From positions 62,001-126,000 of the forward strand of contig JABTUS010000001.1 in the NCBI GenBank assembly GCA_015075305.1: 64,000 bases of DNA. Reading direction: 5' to 3'. The stretch's first letter is position 1, and the number at the start of each line of letters is the position of its first letter. Shown piece by piece: positions 39,816 to 50,936 of this stretch. A program made the position numbers and the translations under genes. The notes beneath the pieces were generated by a model that worked only from the letters and a program-made list of their open reading frames with translations, was not told where the DNA came from and did no database searches. This stretch comes from Opitutaceae bacterium (GTDB lineage: Bacteria > Verrucomicrobiota > Verrucomicrobiia > Opitutales > Opitutaceae).

Positions 39816-40871
39816 TCAGAATCTGCGGTCTCGCTCCGACAAGGCTCGCGCTATGCGCTGAGGCAGGCCCGGACCTTCAAAAATCATCCCGGAATAGATC
39901 TGAACAAGGGACGCCCCCGCGTCCATTTTTTCGCCCGCAGCAGCCTCATCATCGATTCCACCAACCCCAACAATCGGAAGTCGGCCATTCGTTCGGAGCG
40001 ACACATATCGAATCACATCGGTCGAACGGCTCCGCAACGGCCTGCCGCTCAATCCACCGCTTTCATTCACGCGTTCAAAGAATCCCGGTCGGGCAAGCGT
40101 CGTGTTGGTTGCAATGATCCCATTCAACCGGAAGTCATCGACTGCGGTCAAAACCGCGTCTATCTGCGGCCAGGAGAGATCCGGTGCGATTTTCAGCAGC
40201 ACAGGCACCCTTCTGCCCGCCGCTGAGGCGTTCTCTCCTGCAATCTCTCCGAGCAACTCCCTGAGGCGCGTCTCATCCTGCAGTTTGCGCAGGCCCGGAG
40301 TGTTCGGACTCGATACATTCAACACCACGTAGTCCGCAAGGGGGGCAAGGCGACGAAAACTTGCAAGATAGTCACCCGTGGCGGCATCTAGCTCGGCAGC
40401 CCTGGATTTCCCAAGATTGATTCCCAGCGGTATCCTGCGCTGCCCAGGAGGAGCATGACCTTTCAATCGTTCGGCGACACTCGCAGCTCCGTCATTGTTG
40501 AATCCCATCCTGTTGATGACAGCCCCTTCCGACGGATACCGAAACAGCCGCGGCCGCGGATTCCCGGGCTGCGCCAATGCCGTGACCGTGCCAATTTCCA
40601 CATGTCCAAAGCCCAGCGCCGCCGCCGCGGGCCAGGCTCTCGCATTCTTGTCAAATCCCGCAGCCAGACCGACCCGATTGGGAAATGTGAGCCCAAACAG
40701 CGAAACAGGCCGATACAGTGAAGGTGAAAGGCGATTCCTCAACTCCATCACTTTGCAGAGCGGAACGATGCGCCCCAGCCAGGCCATCGAATCGACGGCA
40801 AATTCATGGGCACGTTCCGCATCCATACGGAATAGAGCGGAGCGGAGCAGCGAATGATAAAGAAAATCCAT
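39816..40871 (-). CDS. pyrD: Dihydroorotate dehydrogenase (quinone), class 2
   Basis: FMN enzyme of 351 aa oxidising dihydroorotate with quinone as acceptor in pyrimidine synthesis. The start at 40871 gives MDFLYHSLLRSALFRMDAE, the amphipathic membrane-binding helix of class 2. Blocks seen: GLAAGFDKNARAWPAAAALGFGHVEIGTVT-like, NRMGFNNDG, the catalytic Ser in NVSSPNTPGL, VLLKIAPDLS, ATNTTL and VGVGGIDD. The longer frame to 41000 adds non-family residues. It is divergent from the acidic-tailed gene. Confidence 0.95.
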   Translation of the reverse strand: MDFLYHSLLRSALFRMDAERAHEFAVDSMAWLGRIVPLCKVMELRNRLSPSLYRPVSLFGLTFPNRVGLAAGFDKNARAWPAAAALGFGHVEIGTVTALAQPGNPRPRLFRYPSEGAVINRMGFNNDGAASVAERLKGHAPPGQRRIPLGINLGKSRAAELDAATGDYLASFRRLAPLADYVVLNVSSPNTPGLRKLQDETRLRELLGEIAGENASAAGRRVPVLLKIAPDLSWPQIDAVLTAVDDFRLNGIIATNTTLARPGFFERVNESGGLSGRPLRSRSTDVIRYVSLRTNGRLPIVGVGGIDDEAAAGEKMDAGASLVQIYSGMIFEGPGLPQRIARALSERDRRF

Positions 40872-41018
40872 GGGATACCGACTCTTGAGACAAATCCAGC
40901 TACCACAAGCCTGGCACAGAATCGAACCATCCTGAAAAAAAACAACTTCCCTGTTTGACTCGCAGCGAAACCCGCGTTTTTGCTGCCCAAAATTCTTCAC
41001 GCTTCATTCTCACATCCT

Positions 41019-41816
41019 ATGGCCAAATCCTCCGGCATTCTCGATTGGTGCACCGTCCGCCTTGGCGAAGATCACAATTGGTGGGTTCGCGAAGTCAGCG
41101 ATCCGGTGCGTTGGGATACCGACGGCCTGAGCATCATCGATCCCCGCCAGGTCACCCATCTGCTCGAACTCGTCGAGCCTCTGCGCGACTACGGCTTCGA
41201 TCAGGACCTCATGGACGCCGCCTTCATATCATTCCGCATCGACAAGGATCTTGGCGATGGACGTGTTCGCCTTAAACGTGTGAAGGAATCCATTTTCGAG
41301 TCGGAGGAAAAGCTCTTCGCACTGCCCGACATTCTCGACGAGGAAAACGGCCCCTACGCTGACCTCCTCGATCACCTGACCCGCTGTCGCGTCAAAATGC
41401 TCAATGACCTCTTTGACTTCGAGCAGAAGCTCACTGTCGACGAAGTGGAGGACGAGATTCGGGAGGACCAGAACGCGGAATTCATGGAGGGCAAGGCCAT
41501 TCACTCCTTCGAGGAGCTCTGCACCATACTGGATTTCGCACCGGCCGGCTGGGACAACGAGGAGGAAGGTGAGGAAAAACCCAGCGTCGAAGAGGGCGAC
41601 GACGAAGATCTGCCCGAGATCGACGAAGAGGATGAAAAGGCGCTCGAAGGAGATGCCTCCCTCAAATGGGACGAGGATGAGGAATCCGATGAGGAAGAGG
41701 AGTCCGACGGCGAAGATGACGAGGATTCCGATGAGGACGACGAAGATTCGGACGATGCCGACGATGACGAGGACGAAAAACCCCGCAAATCGAGCGGCGC
41801 CAGAAAAAAGCGCTGA
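41019..41816 (+). CDS. Conserved-looking unknown protein with long acidic tail
   Basis: 265 aa from MAKSSGILDWCTVRLGEDHNW. Residues 1-180 look like a folded domain: WWVREVSDPVRWDTDGLSI, FDQDLMDAAFISFRI and a helical middle, LLDHLTRCRVKMLNDLFDFEQKL. Residues about 182-253 are almost entirely Asp/Glu/Ser (runs such as DEDDEDSDD), and the final 12 residues are strongly basic (KPRKSSGARKKR). No family is recognised. Such tails in other proteins mimic nucleic acid or bind basic proteins such as ribosomal proteins or histone-like factors, which is inference here. A terminator follows. Confidence 0.82.
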   Translation: MAKSSGILDWCTVRLGEDHNWWVREVSDPVRWDTDGLSIIDPRQVTHLLELVEPLRDYGFDQDLMDAAFISFRIDKDLGDGRVRLKRVKESIFESEEKLFALPDILDEENGPYADLLDHLTRCRVKMLNDLFDFEQKLTVDEVEDEIREDQNAEFMEGKAIHSFEELCTILDFAPAGWDNEEEGEEKPSVEEGDDEDLPEIDEEDEKALEGDASLKWDEDEESDEEEESDGEDDEDSDEDDEDSDDADDDEDEKPRKSSGARKKR

Positions 41817-41842
41817 TCCGGCCGCCCTTCGATGACGGAAAC

Positions 41843-41869
41843 AGCCCGCTGCCGACAGCGGGCTCCTTT
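41843..41869 (+). terminator. Terminator between the acidic-tail gene and hemB
   Basis: Perfect 8-bp stem AGCCCGCT (41843-41850) / AGCGGGCT (41857-41864), 6-base loop, then CCTTTCG. On the other strand it is followed by GTTTCC, so it may serve both convergent genes. Confidence 0.7.
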
Positions 41870-41881
41870 CGTCGATTTCGC

Positions 41882-42898
41882 CTACTTCGCCGCCAGCAGG
41901 CTCGCCATTTGCTTTGCAAAATAGGTCAAAATCATGTCCGCACCCGCGCGCTTGATCGCCAGCAGCGACTCGTGCCGGACTTTCTCCAAATCCAACCAGC
42001 CCCGCTCCGCAGCGGCGTGAATCTGGGCATACTCGCCAGAGACCTGATAGGCCGCAACCGGTCGTAAAGTCGCATTCCGCACCTCCCGGATGATGTCAAG
42101 GTACGCGCCGGCCGGCTTCACCATGAGAACGTCAGCCCCCTCCGACTCATCGAGCGAAACCTCCATCAGCGCTTCGCGCCGATTGGAGGGATTGATCTGG
42201 TAGGTGCGTTTGTCGAGTAGACGCGTCCCGGCTGCACTAGCGCTTCCCACGGCGTCGCGAAAGGGCCCATAATAGGCCGACGCAAATTTGGCTGAATACG
42301 CCATGATTGCCGTTTGAGTGTGCCCGGCCAAATCAAGCGCCTTTCGTATCGCCCCAATTCGCCCGTCCATCATGTCGGATGGCGCAACAAAATCCACACC
42401 CGCGGCCGCATGCAAAACCGCCATTCGCGAAAGAATCTCAACCGTTGCGTCGTTCTCCACGTCGCTACCAGAAGCATTGAGAACCCCATCGTGCCCATGA
42501 CTCGTGTAAGGATCCAATGCGATGTCGGTCATCACCGTCATCTCCGGCAGGGTGCTCTTGACCTCCCTGACTGCCCGCAACACCAGCCCGTCCTCATCGA
42601 GGGCCGCCTTGCCCCTGGCGTCCTTCAAATCCAACGCCAGTTTTGGAAACAGGGCAACCATGCTCACGCCCGCATCCCGCAAGGCCCTGCATTCCTTGAC
42701 AAGATCGCGGCAACCATACCTGAACACTCCCGGCATTGACGCAATGGGATCCGGCGGCGCGCTTCCCTCGACAACAAAAAGCGGCGCGATGAAGTCCGCC
42801 GGTCTCAGCACGGTTTCCTCCACAATCCCCCGAATTGACGACGTGCGACGCAGGCGTCGCGGGCGATGAACCAGATCCAGCTTGAAATCGGAGCGCAT
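41882..42898 (-). CDS. hemB: Delta-aminolevulinic acid dehydratase (porphobilinogen synthase)
   Basis: Condenses two ALA into porphobilinogen in haem synthesis. 338 aa from the ATG at 42898. Schiff-base lysines are K204 (YSAKFASAYYGPFRDA) and K261 (LMVKPAGAYLD). The metal region at 125-138 reads DIALDPYTSHGHDG, with Asp and Ala where zinc enzymes have three Cys, so this is the Zn-independent, Mg-using type, as in Pseudomonas. The frame to 42976 adds a non-family N-terminus. It is divergent from cysS across 234 bases. Confidence 0.95.
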   Translation of the reverse strand: MRSDFKLDLVHRPRRLRRTSSIRGIVEETVLRPADFIAPLFVVEGSAPPDPIASMPGVFRYGCRDLVKECRALRDAGVSMVALFPKLALDLKDARGKAALDEDGLVLRAVREVKSTLPEMTVMTDIALDPYTSHGHDGVLNASGSDVENDATVEILSRMAVLHAAAGVDFVAPSDMMDGRIGAIRKALDLAGHTQTAIMAYSAKFASAYYGPFRDAVGSASAAGTRLLDKRTYQINPSNRREALMEVSLDESEGADVLMVKPAGAYLDIIREVRNATLRPVAAYQVSGEYAQIHAAAERGWLDLEKVRHESLLAIKRAGADMILTYFAKQMASLLAAK

Positions 42899-43132
42899 AA
42901 AAACCTTGTACCAGCACAAAATTGAAGCACGCAAGATTCGGCCTCGCCACTCGTTTCCGCTTCCTGGAGCAGTCAATCAATGCCGCCGCAGACCGATTCC
43001 GCAGATCACGAATGCAAATGAGACGGCCCGGCGGGGCCGAACGTGCGCAAGACGGTTGCGTGGGTTCCAAAGTCGAAAAAGACGTTCCGCTTTTCAGGAT
43101 TACCTGTTAGCCTGCCCGCTTATCTCCACTTC

Positions 43133-44563
43133 ATGGCCTTACGACTTTTCGACTCGATGCAGCGTGAGCTTCGCGAACTCCGCAAGCCGGACCCCGCGAA
43201 GCCAACGGACCTGTTCACATTCTACAACTGCGGCCCCACCGTCTACGCTCCCGCCCACATCGGAAACTTTCGGACTTTTCTCATCAACGATGTGCTCCGC
43301 CGGATGCTGGAACTCGAATACGGTCCGGAAAAGACAAGGCACGTGCGCAACCTGACCGATGTCGATGATCGCACCATCGGACAGGCCCGCAGGGAGGGCC
43401 GCCCCCTCGGTGAGATCACGCGCAAGTGGACCGAGGTCTTTCATCGCGACTGCGCCGCGCTCAACTGCCTGCGGCCACACTTCGAACCCACCGCCACCGG
43501 ACACATTCCCGAGCAGGTGAACATGATCGAGGTCCTGATGGAAAAGGGCAACGCCTACCGAGCCGCCGATGGATCCGTCTATTTCAAGGTCAGCTCGTTC
43601 GCGGATTACGGCAGACTCTCGCGCATCAAGGAGCGTGAACTCAGGGTCACCAACACGACCTCCGACGCCGACCACAAGGATGACTTGAGCGATTTTGCGC
43701 TTTGGAAGGCCCACAAGCCCTCGGAGGACGGCGAAGTGCAATGGCCCGGCCCGAAGGGAGCGGCCGCGGGGCGTCCGGGATGGCACATCGAGTGCAGCGC
43801 GATGAGCAAGAAGCTCCTTGGCGACACCATCGATCTGCACACGGGTGGAATCGACCTGCTCTTTCCCCACCACGAAAACGAAATTGCCCAGAGCCGGTGC
43901 TGCAACGGAGCGGCACTCGCCCGGCACTGGTACCACAGCGAGCACCTCCTCGTGAACGGGACAACCATGAGCAAGAGCAAGGGCAATTTCTACACGCTCA
44001 CCGATCTCACCGACAAGGGCTTCGCCCCCATGGCGGTTCGCTACGCGCTCCTGGCGGGCCACCCGCGCAAGCAGCTCAACTTCACCCTCGACTCCGTCCA
44101 CGCCGCGGAAAGCGCGCTCAGGAAGCTGCGGGCGCTCGCTGACAGAACCATCGCCGCCGCGGGCAGGACCGTGGCCGATTTCTACAATGTATCGGAGATC
44201 CTGTTACACCGTGCGTCTCCCGATCTCGAGTCGTGCGGTTTTGCAAGCCTGCAGGACGACCTGAATACACCGGGCGCGCTGGGCGAGCTCTTTTCCGAGC
44301 GCGATGCCCTGCGTGGGTCAACGCCGATCAATCAGTTTCGCAGTCTCGCCCGCACCGTCTATGCCTTGGGCTTCGACCTTCATCCGGTCGCGGCTCCGGC
44401 CGTTGAGATCCCCGACAAGATTCAGCAGCTCGCGAATCAACGCTGGACGGCGAAGATCGCGCGTGACTTCAAGGCAGCAGACGCACTTCGAGCCGAAATT
44501 GCCGCCGCTGGCTGGACGATGCTCGACCGGAAGGACGGCTATTCGCTCGAGCCCGGAAAATAG
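43133..44563 (+). CDS. cysS: Cysteinyl-tRNA synthetase
   Basis: Class I synthetase of 476 aa from MALRLFDSM (the frame to 43043 is non-family). The zinc that selects cysteine is held by Cys33 (YNCGPTVY), the Cys of WHIECSAM, and His/Glu of HHENEIAQS. Nucleotide-binding signatures are HIGN at 42-45 and MSKSKGNF. The DALR anticodon domain and C-terminal end are complete. It precedes thrS by 45 bases, likely one transcript. Confidence 0.96.
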   Translation: MALRLFDSMQRELRELRKPDPAKPTDLFTFYNCGPTVYAPAHIGNFRTFLINDVLRRMLELEYGPEKTRHVRNLTDVDDRTIGQARREGRPLGEITRKWTEVFHRDCAALNCLRPHFEPTATGHIPEQVNMIEVLMEKGNAYRAADGSVYFKVSSFADYGRLSRIKERELRVTNTTSDADHKDDLSDFALWKAHKPSEDGEVQWPGPKGAAAGRPGWHIECSAMSKKLLGDTIDLHTGGIDLLFPHHENEIAQSRCCNGAALARHWYHSEHLLVNGTTMSKSKGNFYTLTDLTDKGFAPMAVRYALLAGHPRKQLNFTLDSVHAAESALRKLRALADRTIAAAGRTVADFYNVSEILLHRASPDLESCGFASLQDDLNTPGALGELFSERDALRGSTPINQFRSLARTVYALGFDLHPVAAPAVEIPDKIQQLANQRWTAKIARDFKAADALRAEIAAAGWTMLDRKDGYSLEPGK

Positions 44564-44608
44564 GGCGACTCCGCCCCCGCTCACTCACATTCACGACCCT
44601 CTCCTCTC

Positions 44609-46516
44609 ATGGCAATGTCACCACTCGAAGAACTGCGTCATTCCGCCTCGCATGTCCTTGCAACGGCGGTCCTCCGCCTGTTTCCGGATGCAAAGCTCGA
44701 CATCGGACCACCCACCGACAGCGGCTTCTACTATGACATCGACCTGGATCACAAGCTGACCAGCGACGACCTCGGGAGGCTCGAGGTCGAAATGAAGAAG
44801 ATCGCCGATGAAAACCAGCCCTTCATCAGAAAGGAAGTCAGCCGCTCCGAAGCGGTCGAAATCATCACCCAGCGCCATCAGGAGCGCTACAAGCTGGGAC
44901 GCCTCGCGGACATTCCCGAGGGAGAGGCGATTTCCTTTTACCAAAACGGCGAATTCATGGATCTGTGCGCGGGAACCCACGTCCGCTACACGTCGAAGCT
45001 GAAGGCCTTCAAACTGCTCTCGATCGCCGGCGCCTATCACCGCGGTGACGAGAAGAACAGGCAGTTGCAGCGCATCTACGGCACCGCATTCCAAACGAAG
45101 GAGGAACTCGCCCAGCATTTGGAGCGGCTCGAGCAGGCAAAGGCCCGCGACCATCGCAAGCTGGGCAGGGATCTCAAGCTCTTCGTCATCGATGAGGATG
45201 TCGGCCAGGGGCTGATCCTGTGGACGCCCAATGGATCCATACTCCGGCAGGAACTGCAGAACTTCATCGGCGAGGAGCTGCGCAAGCAGGGATACAACCA
45301 GGTTTTCACGCCTCACATCGGCAAGCTGGAACTCTACAAGACTTCCGGACACTTCCCCTACTACAAGGACTCGCAGTTCAGCCCCGTGGTGGAAAACGAA
45401 TCGCTGGCCGCAATCGTCAGGGAAGGCTGCAGTTGCGCCGACATGGTCGCCCGGCTCGACGCCGTTTCCTCAAAGCTGCGCGAAACGGTCAACGCCCGAT
45501 CAGGGCGCGAGGTCATCCCCGTCGATCGCGTGCTCGATGCCGACAAGCTGCTGGACGGCTTCATGCTGAAGCCGATGAACTGTCCTCATCACATCAAGAT
45601 CTTCGCCTCCCAGCCTCACAGCTATCGGGATCTTCCCGTCCGCCTTGCGGAATTCGGCACGGTCTACCGCTGGGAGCAGAGCGGCGAGCTCAACGGCATG
45701 ACCCGCGTGCGAGGATTCACCCAGGACGACGCCCACCTTTTCTGCACCGAAGCCCAGGTCGGACAGGAGGTCCTTGGCTGTCTTTCCCTCGTGAAGGTGG
45801 TCCTGACCACTCTGGGGATGAGCGACTATCGCGTCCGGGTGGGCCTGCGTGATCCCGATTCAAACAAGTACACCGGTTCGGCTGCAAACTGGGATAAGGC
45901 GGAGGCTGCCTGCCGGGAAGCCGCAAGAACGCTCGGAGTGCCCTTCACGGAGGAGCCTGGCGAAGCCGCCTTCTACGGCCCGAAAATTGATTTCGTGGTG
46001 AAGGACGTCATCGGTCGCGAGTGGCAGCTCGGAACCGTCCAGGTTGACTACAACCTCCCGGTTCGCTTCGGACTGTCCTACATCGGAGCCGACAACCAGG
46101 CGCACACGCCGGTCATGATTCACCGCGCTCCCTTCGGATCGATGGAGCGCTTCTGCGGCGTGCTGATCGAGCATTTCGGGGGAGACTTTCCGGCCTGGCT
46201 CGCTCCCGAACAGGTTCGCCTCGTGCCGATCAGCGACAAGGTTCTCGATTACGGCCAGTCCCTGCTGCACCAGCTGCGCGAGGCCGGGGTTCGCGCATCG
46301 CTCGATGAGCACAGCGACAAGCTCGGCGCAAAGATCCGACGCGCCGAGCTGGAAAAAATCCCCTACACCCTCGTGCTTGGAGCCAAGGAGGCGGAGGCGA
46401 ATTCAGTCAGCGTGCGTTCGCGCGCACGCGGCGACGAAGGCGTCACTCCCTTCATCCAATTCCTGGAAGGTCTCACCCTGGAAATCAGGAATCGTTCACT
46501 CCCGGGGAAAAGGTAG
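44609..46516 (+). CDS. thrS: Threonyl-tRNA synthetase lacking TGS domain
   Basis: Class II synthetase of 635 aa. The protein opens directly in the editing domain: HSASH (H11, H15) with CAGTH (C120, H124) form the Ser-tRNA(Thr) hydrolysis site. The 60-residue N-terminal TGS domain of E. coli ThrRS is absent, and the 45-base gap to cysS cannot encode it. The catalytic domain has the zinc Cys325 in KPMNCPHH and His376 in DDAHLF. Between GHFPYYKDSQFSPVVENE and KPMNCP there is an insertion of roughly 55 residues (262-316) containing a CSC pair. The C-terminal anticodon domain is intact. Confidence 0.95.
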   Translation: MAMSPLEELRHSASHVLATAVLRLFPDAKLDIGPPTDSGFYYDIDLDHKLTSDDLGRLEVEMKKIADENQPFIRKEVSRSEAVEIITQRHQERYKLGRLADIPEGEAISFYQNGEFMDLCAGTHVRYTSKLKAFKLLSIAGAYHRGDEKNRQLQRIYGTAFQTKEELAQHLERLEQAKARDHRKLGRDLKLFVIDEDVGQGLILWTPNGSILRQELQNFIGEELRKQGYNQVFTPHIGKLELYKTSGHFPYYKDSQFSPVVENESLAAIVREGCSCADMVARLDAVSSKLRETVNARSGREVIPVDRVLDADKLLDGFMLKPMNCPHHIKIFASQPHSYRDLPVRLAEFGTVYRWEQSGELNGMTRVRGFTQDDAHLFCTEAQVGQEVLGCLSLVKVVLTTLGMSDYRVRVGLRDPDSNKYTGSAANWDKAEAACREAARTLGVPFTEEPGEAAFYGPKIDFVVKDVIGREWQLGTVQVDYNLPVRFGLSYIGADNQAHTPVMIHRAPFGSMERFCGVLIEHFGGDFPAWLAPEQVRLVPISDKVLDYGQSLLHQLREAGVRASLDEHSDKLGAKIRRAELEKIPYTLVLGAKEAEANSVSVRSRARGDEGVTPFIQFLEGLTLEIRNRSLPGKR

Positions 46517-46541
46517 CGCATCGTGTTTCTCTCCTTTTGGC

Positions 46542-47054
46542 ATGGGCTGGAAACCTGAACTCGACGCCATAGTCGGCGCCCGCCACGGCGGACGCGTGGC
46601 TGGCATTCTCGAGCAGCTTCAACGGCTCGACTCCAGGCACCCAAACATCGCGGAGATCCAATACCAGGTGGCCTGGACCCTCGACAGCCTTGGTCGCAGC
46701 GACGAAGCTGCCGTCTGCTACGAAAAAGCCATTGCGCTCGGACTGGCGCCCAACGACCTCTCAGGCGCATTGATCGGGCTGGGCAGCACGCTGCGCCAAA
46801 CAGGCAGACTCGAACGGGCCGTCGAGGTCCTGCGCAATGCGAGGAGGCAGTTTCCGGAAAATCGCGAGATTGATGCCTTCCTCGCCCTCGCCCTGCATGC
46901 GGCGGGCCGGCATGATGAAGCCATTGTCACGGCCTTGACCGTATTGATGGAGACCTCGGAGGATCCCGGGATCACCGCCTGCCAGCGTACACTGAGACAC
47001 CAGTTGCCTCCATTTTCTCCGGCAAGCCCGGGCCCCGCCGACGAAATGCGTTGA
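46542..47054 (+). CDS. Tetratricopeptide repeat protein
   Basis: 170 aa from MGWKPELDAIV, 25 bases after thrS. Three or four TPR units can be read: IAEIQYQVAWTLDSLGRSDEAAVCYEKAIALG, GALIGLGSTLRQTGRLERAVEVLRNARRQFPEN and DAFLALALHAAGRHDEAIVTALTVLM. No signal peptide. TPRs mediate protein-protein contact; the partner is unknown. Similar small TPR proteins of the group-5 type occur widely. The frame continues upstream to 46305 inside thrS but in another frame, so the late Met was used. Confidence 0.8.
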   Translation: MGWKPELDAIVGARHGGRVAGILEQLQRLDSRHPNIAEIQYQVAWTLDSLGRSDEAAVCYEKAIALGLAPNDLSGALIGLGSTLRQTGRLERAVEVLRNARRQFPENREIDAFLALALHAAGRHDEAIVTALTVLMETSEDPGITACQRTLRHQLPPFSPASPGPADEMR

Positions 47055-47086
47055 CTGCCTGGGCGCCCCATTTGGCGCATCCGGCT

Positions 47087-49278
<2,192 letters not shown>

Positions 49279-49326
49279 GGACGTAGGAAGGGACGATCTA
49301 AGCGGGCGCGTTGGCGACCCGGCAAC

Positions 49327-50757
49327 CTAAATTCCTGTGGGCAGCAGCGCCGCATCCTGCATGCCATGGATGATTTTCTTGTCCGGTGGACAAAAGGTCG
49401 CGAGTGCTCCGCTCAGTCGTGGCTCCCCGTCGACGACAAAATAATACGGACAGAGACGGAGCCTCCCCGATGAATTCAGCACCGCATGACCCGGCTCATT
49501 CGAGTAGATGGGATGCTGCACGCGTCGCGGCTTCATGTAATCCTGCAGGATGTGCAGGTGCGCGGGTGCATCGGCCATGGCGATTTCCAATCCCGCCTGC
49601 CACTCCTCCCGCGAGCAGTCGCTGCCGAGTATCACGCTCCTTGCTCCCCAGGCGGTTTCGTGAAATCCCGAAATCTTGATTATCAGATCGCGCTCCTTTT
49701 GCGAAGCACCTGCAAGCTGGCGCCAGTCTGTCAACGCCCTGCCGCCAACCATGGGACCCTCCAATACAGCGCCCGGTGGCAACGCCACGTCGTCCATGAC
49801 CCACGTGCGGGGTATCATTTTTCTCAGAAGGATGAGTGAGGCTCGTCCAAGATTTTCAGACCAGAAATCCTGCAGCCTGTGATGGTGAAAAAGCGCAAAC
49901 GACAGCTTTTCCTCCTGAAACGCCCGCATCGGCGGCACAATGGCAACCTCTCCCGCAGCCCATGCTTCGAGCATGTACTTCGCCGTGGGGATGTTTTCCA
50001 AGTCGAACAACTCGAAGAAGCGATAGATCACGTCGATCTTCTCGGGGTTGCCTTCCACATCAAAGCAGAGGGTTGTTCCAAGCGGAAAAACCTCATCCGG
50101 CTCCAGACAGAACACCCGCTTGCCCTGGAGTTGAAGCTGGTGGGCGAGCCATTCCATTTCAGGTCGATAGGTTCCCGCTTCATCCGAAACCACGATTGCG
50201 ATCAGTGGATTGCGAATTTCGGGCCGGCTGGATGCCATTGCAACGTGGAAATTCCGAACCATTGCGTCATCAGCACCAATGATGCCTGTACTCGCCGAAC
50301 CTGAAAGCGGAGCACCACCGGCGCCACCGCCGGAATAGAGCCGGTTCAAGAACCCGGTGAGACCGATTCCCCCAGGAACCGAATCGAGTTCGCTCATGAC
50401 GAATCCTTCGTCCGTCAGCAGCAGATCGGGACGAAGCACCGCCGGAAACACGCCCCGATTCGCGGGATCTCGTCCATACGCCACGATGCTGGCGGGTTTT
50501 CCCCGGTCCAGATACTCAGCCACCCATGGGGCGAGCAGCGACTTGTTGCGGAGCAGGTTCTTTCCCGTGGCCGAGCGGAGATAGAGCGTCTCGAGCGCCT
50601 GATGAAATTCCAGGCAGACGGTTCCAATTTCCTTGAGCTGCTCGAACTGCTCCGCGGTGATTTTCCATGCCGAGGGTGACAACTGCCAGGTCTTGGCCTC
50701 AAACAAGGGTTGGTTCGCAAGGGCCTGCCTTATCGTCTCGTAGGAAAATTCGGACAT
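49327..50757 (-). CDS. Unknown protein, possibly ATP-grasp-like
   Basis: 476 aa from MSEFSYETIRQAL. No firm family. Regions such as LLLTDEGFVMSELDSVPGGIGLTGFLN, KIDVIYRFFELFDLENIPTAKYM, VPPMRAFQEEKLSFALFHHHRLQDFW, and a late IIKISGFHETAWGARSVI...HLHILQDYMKPRRV suggest the strand-and-loop pattern of circularly permuted ATP-grasp peptide ligases, with Glu/Asp/Lys positions for Mg-ATP. This is a tentative fold reading. It is cytoplasmic, with no signal peptide. It lies upstream of aspS on the same strand and divergent from the serine hydrolase. Confidence 0.8.
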   Translation of the reverse strand: MSEFSYETIRQALANQPLFEAKTWQLSPSAWKITAEQFEQLKEIGTVCLEFHQALETLYLRSATGKNLLRNKSLLAPWVAEYLDRGKPASIVAYGRDPANRGVFPAVLRPDLLLTDEGFVMSELDSVPGGIGLTGFLNRLYSGGGAGGAPLSGSASTGIIGADDAMVRNFHVAMASSRPEIRNPLIAIVVSDEAGTYRPEMEWLAHQLQLQGKRVFCLEPDEVFPLGTTLCFDVEGNPEKIDVIYRFFELFDLENIPTAKYMLEAWAAGEVAIVPPMRAFQEEKLSFALFHHHRLQDFWSENLGRASLILLRKMIPRTWVMDDVALPPGAVLEGPMVGGRALTDWRQLAGASQKERDLIIKISGFHETAWGARSVILGSDCSREEWQAGLEIAMADAPAHLHILQDYMKPRRVQHPIYSNEPGHAVLNSSGRLRLCPYYFVVDGEPRLSGALATFCPPDKKIIHGMQDAALLPTGI

Positions 50758-50936
50758 TGTGAGTTGTTGGCTTTGGCACGAATGCCGCAAAATGGTACAA
50801 GCCAGCGAAACCAGCACGTAACAGCAAATCGTTCAATCGAAACCCGGTCGACCCGACTTGATATCCATAACCACGCGGTGCTTTCGTAGTCGATCGCCCA
50901 GGGGGGCCCCGCATTCGAAATCCACGCGTCAGCTCA

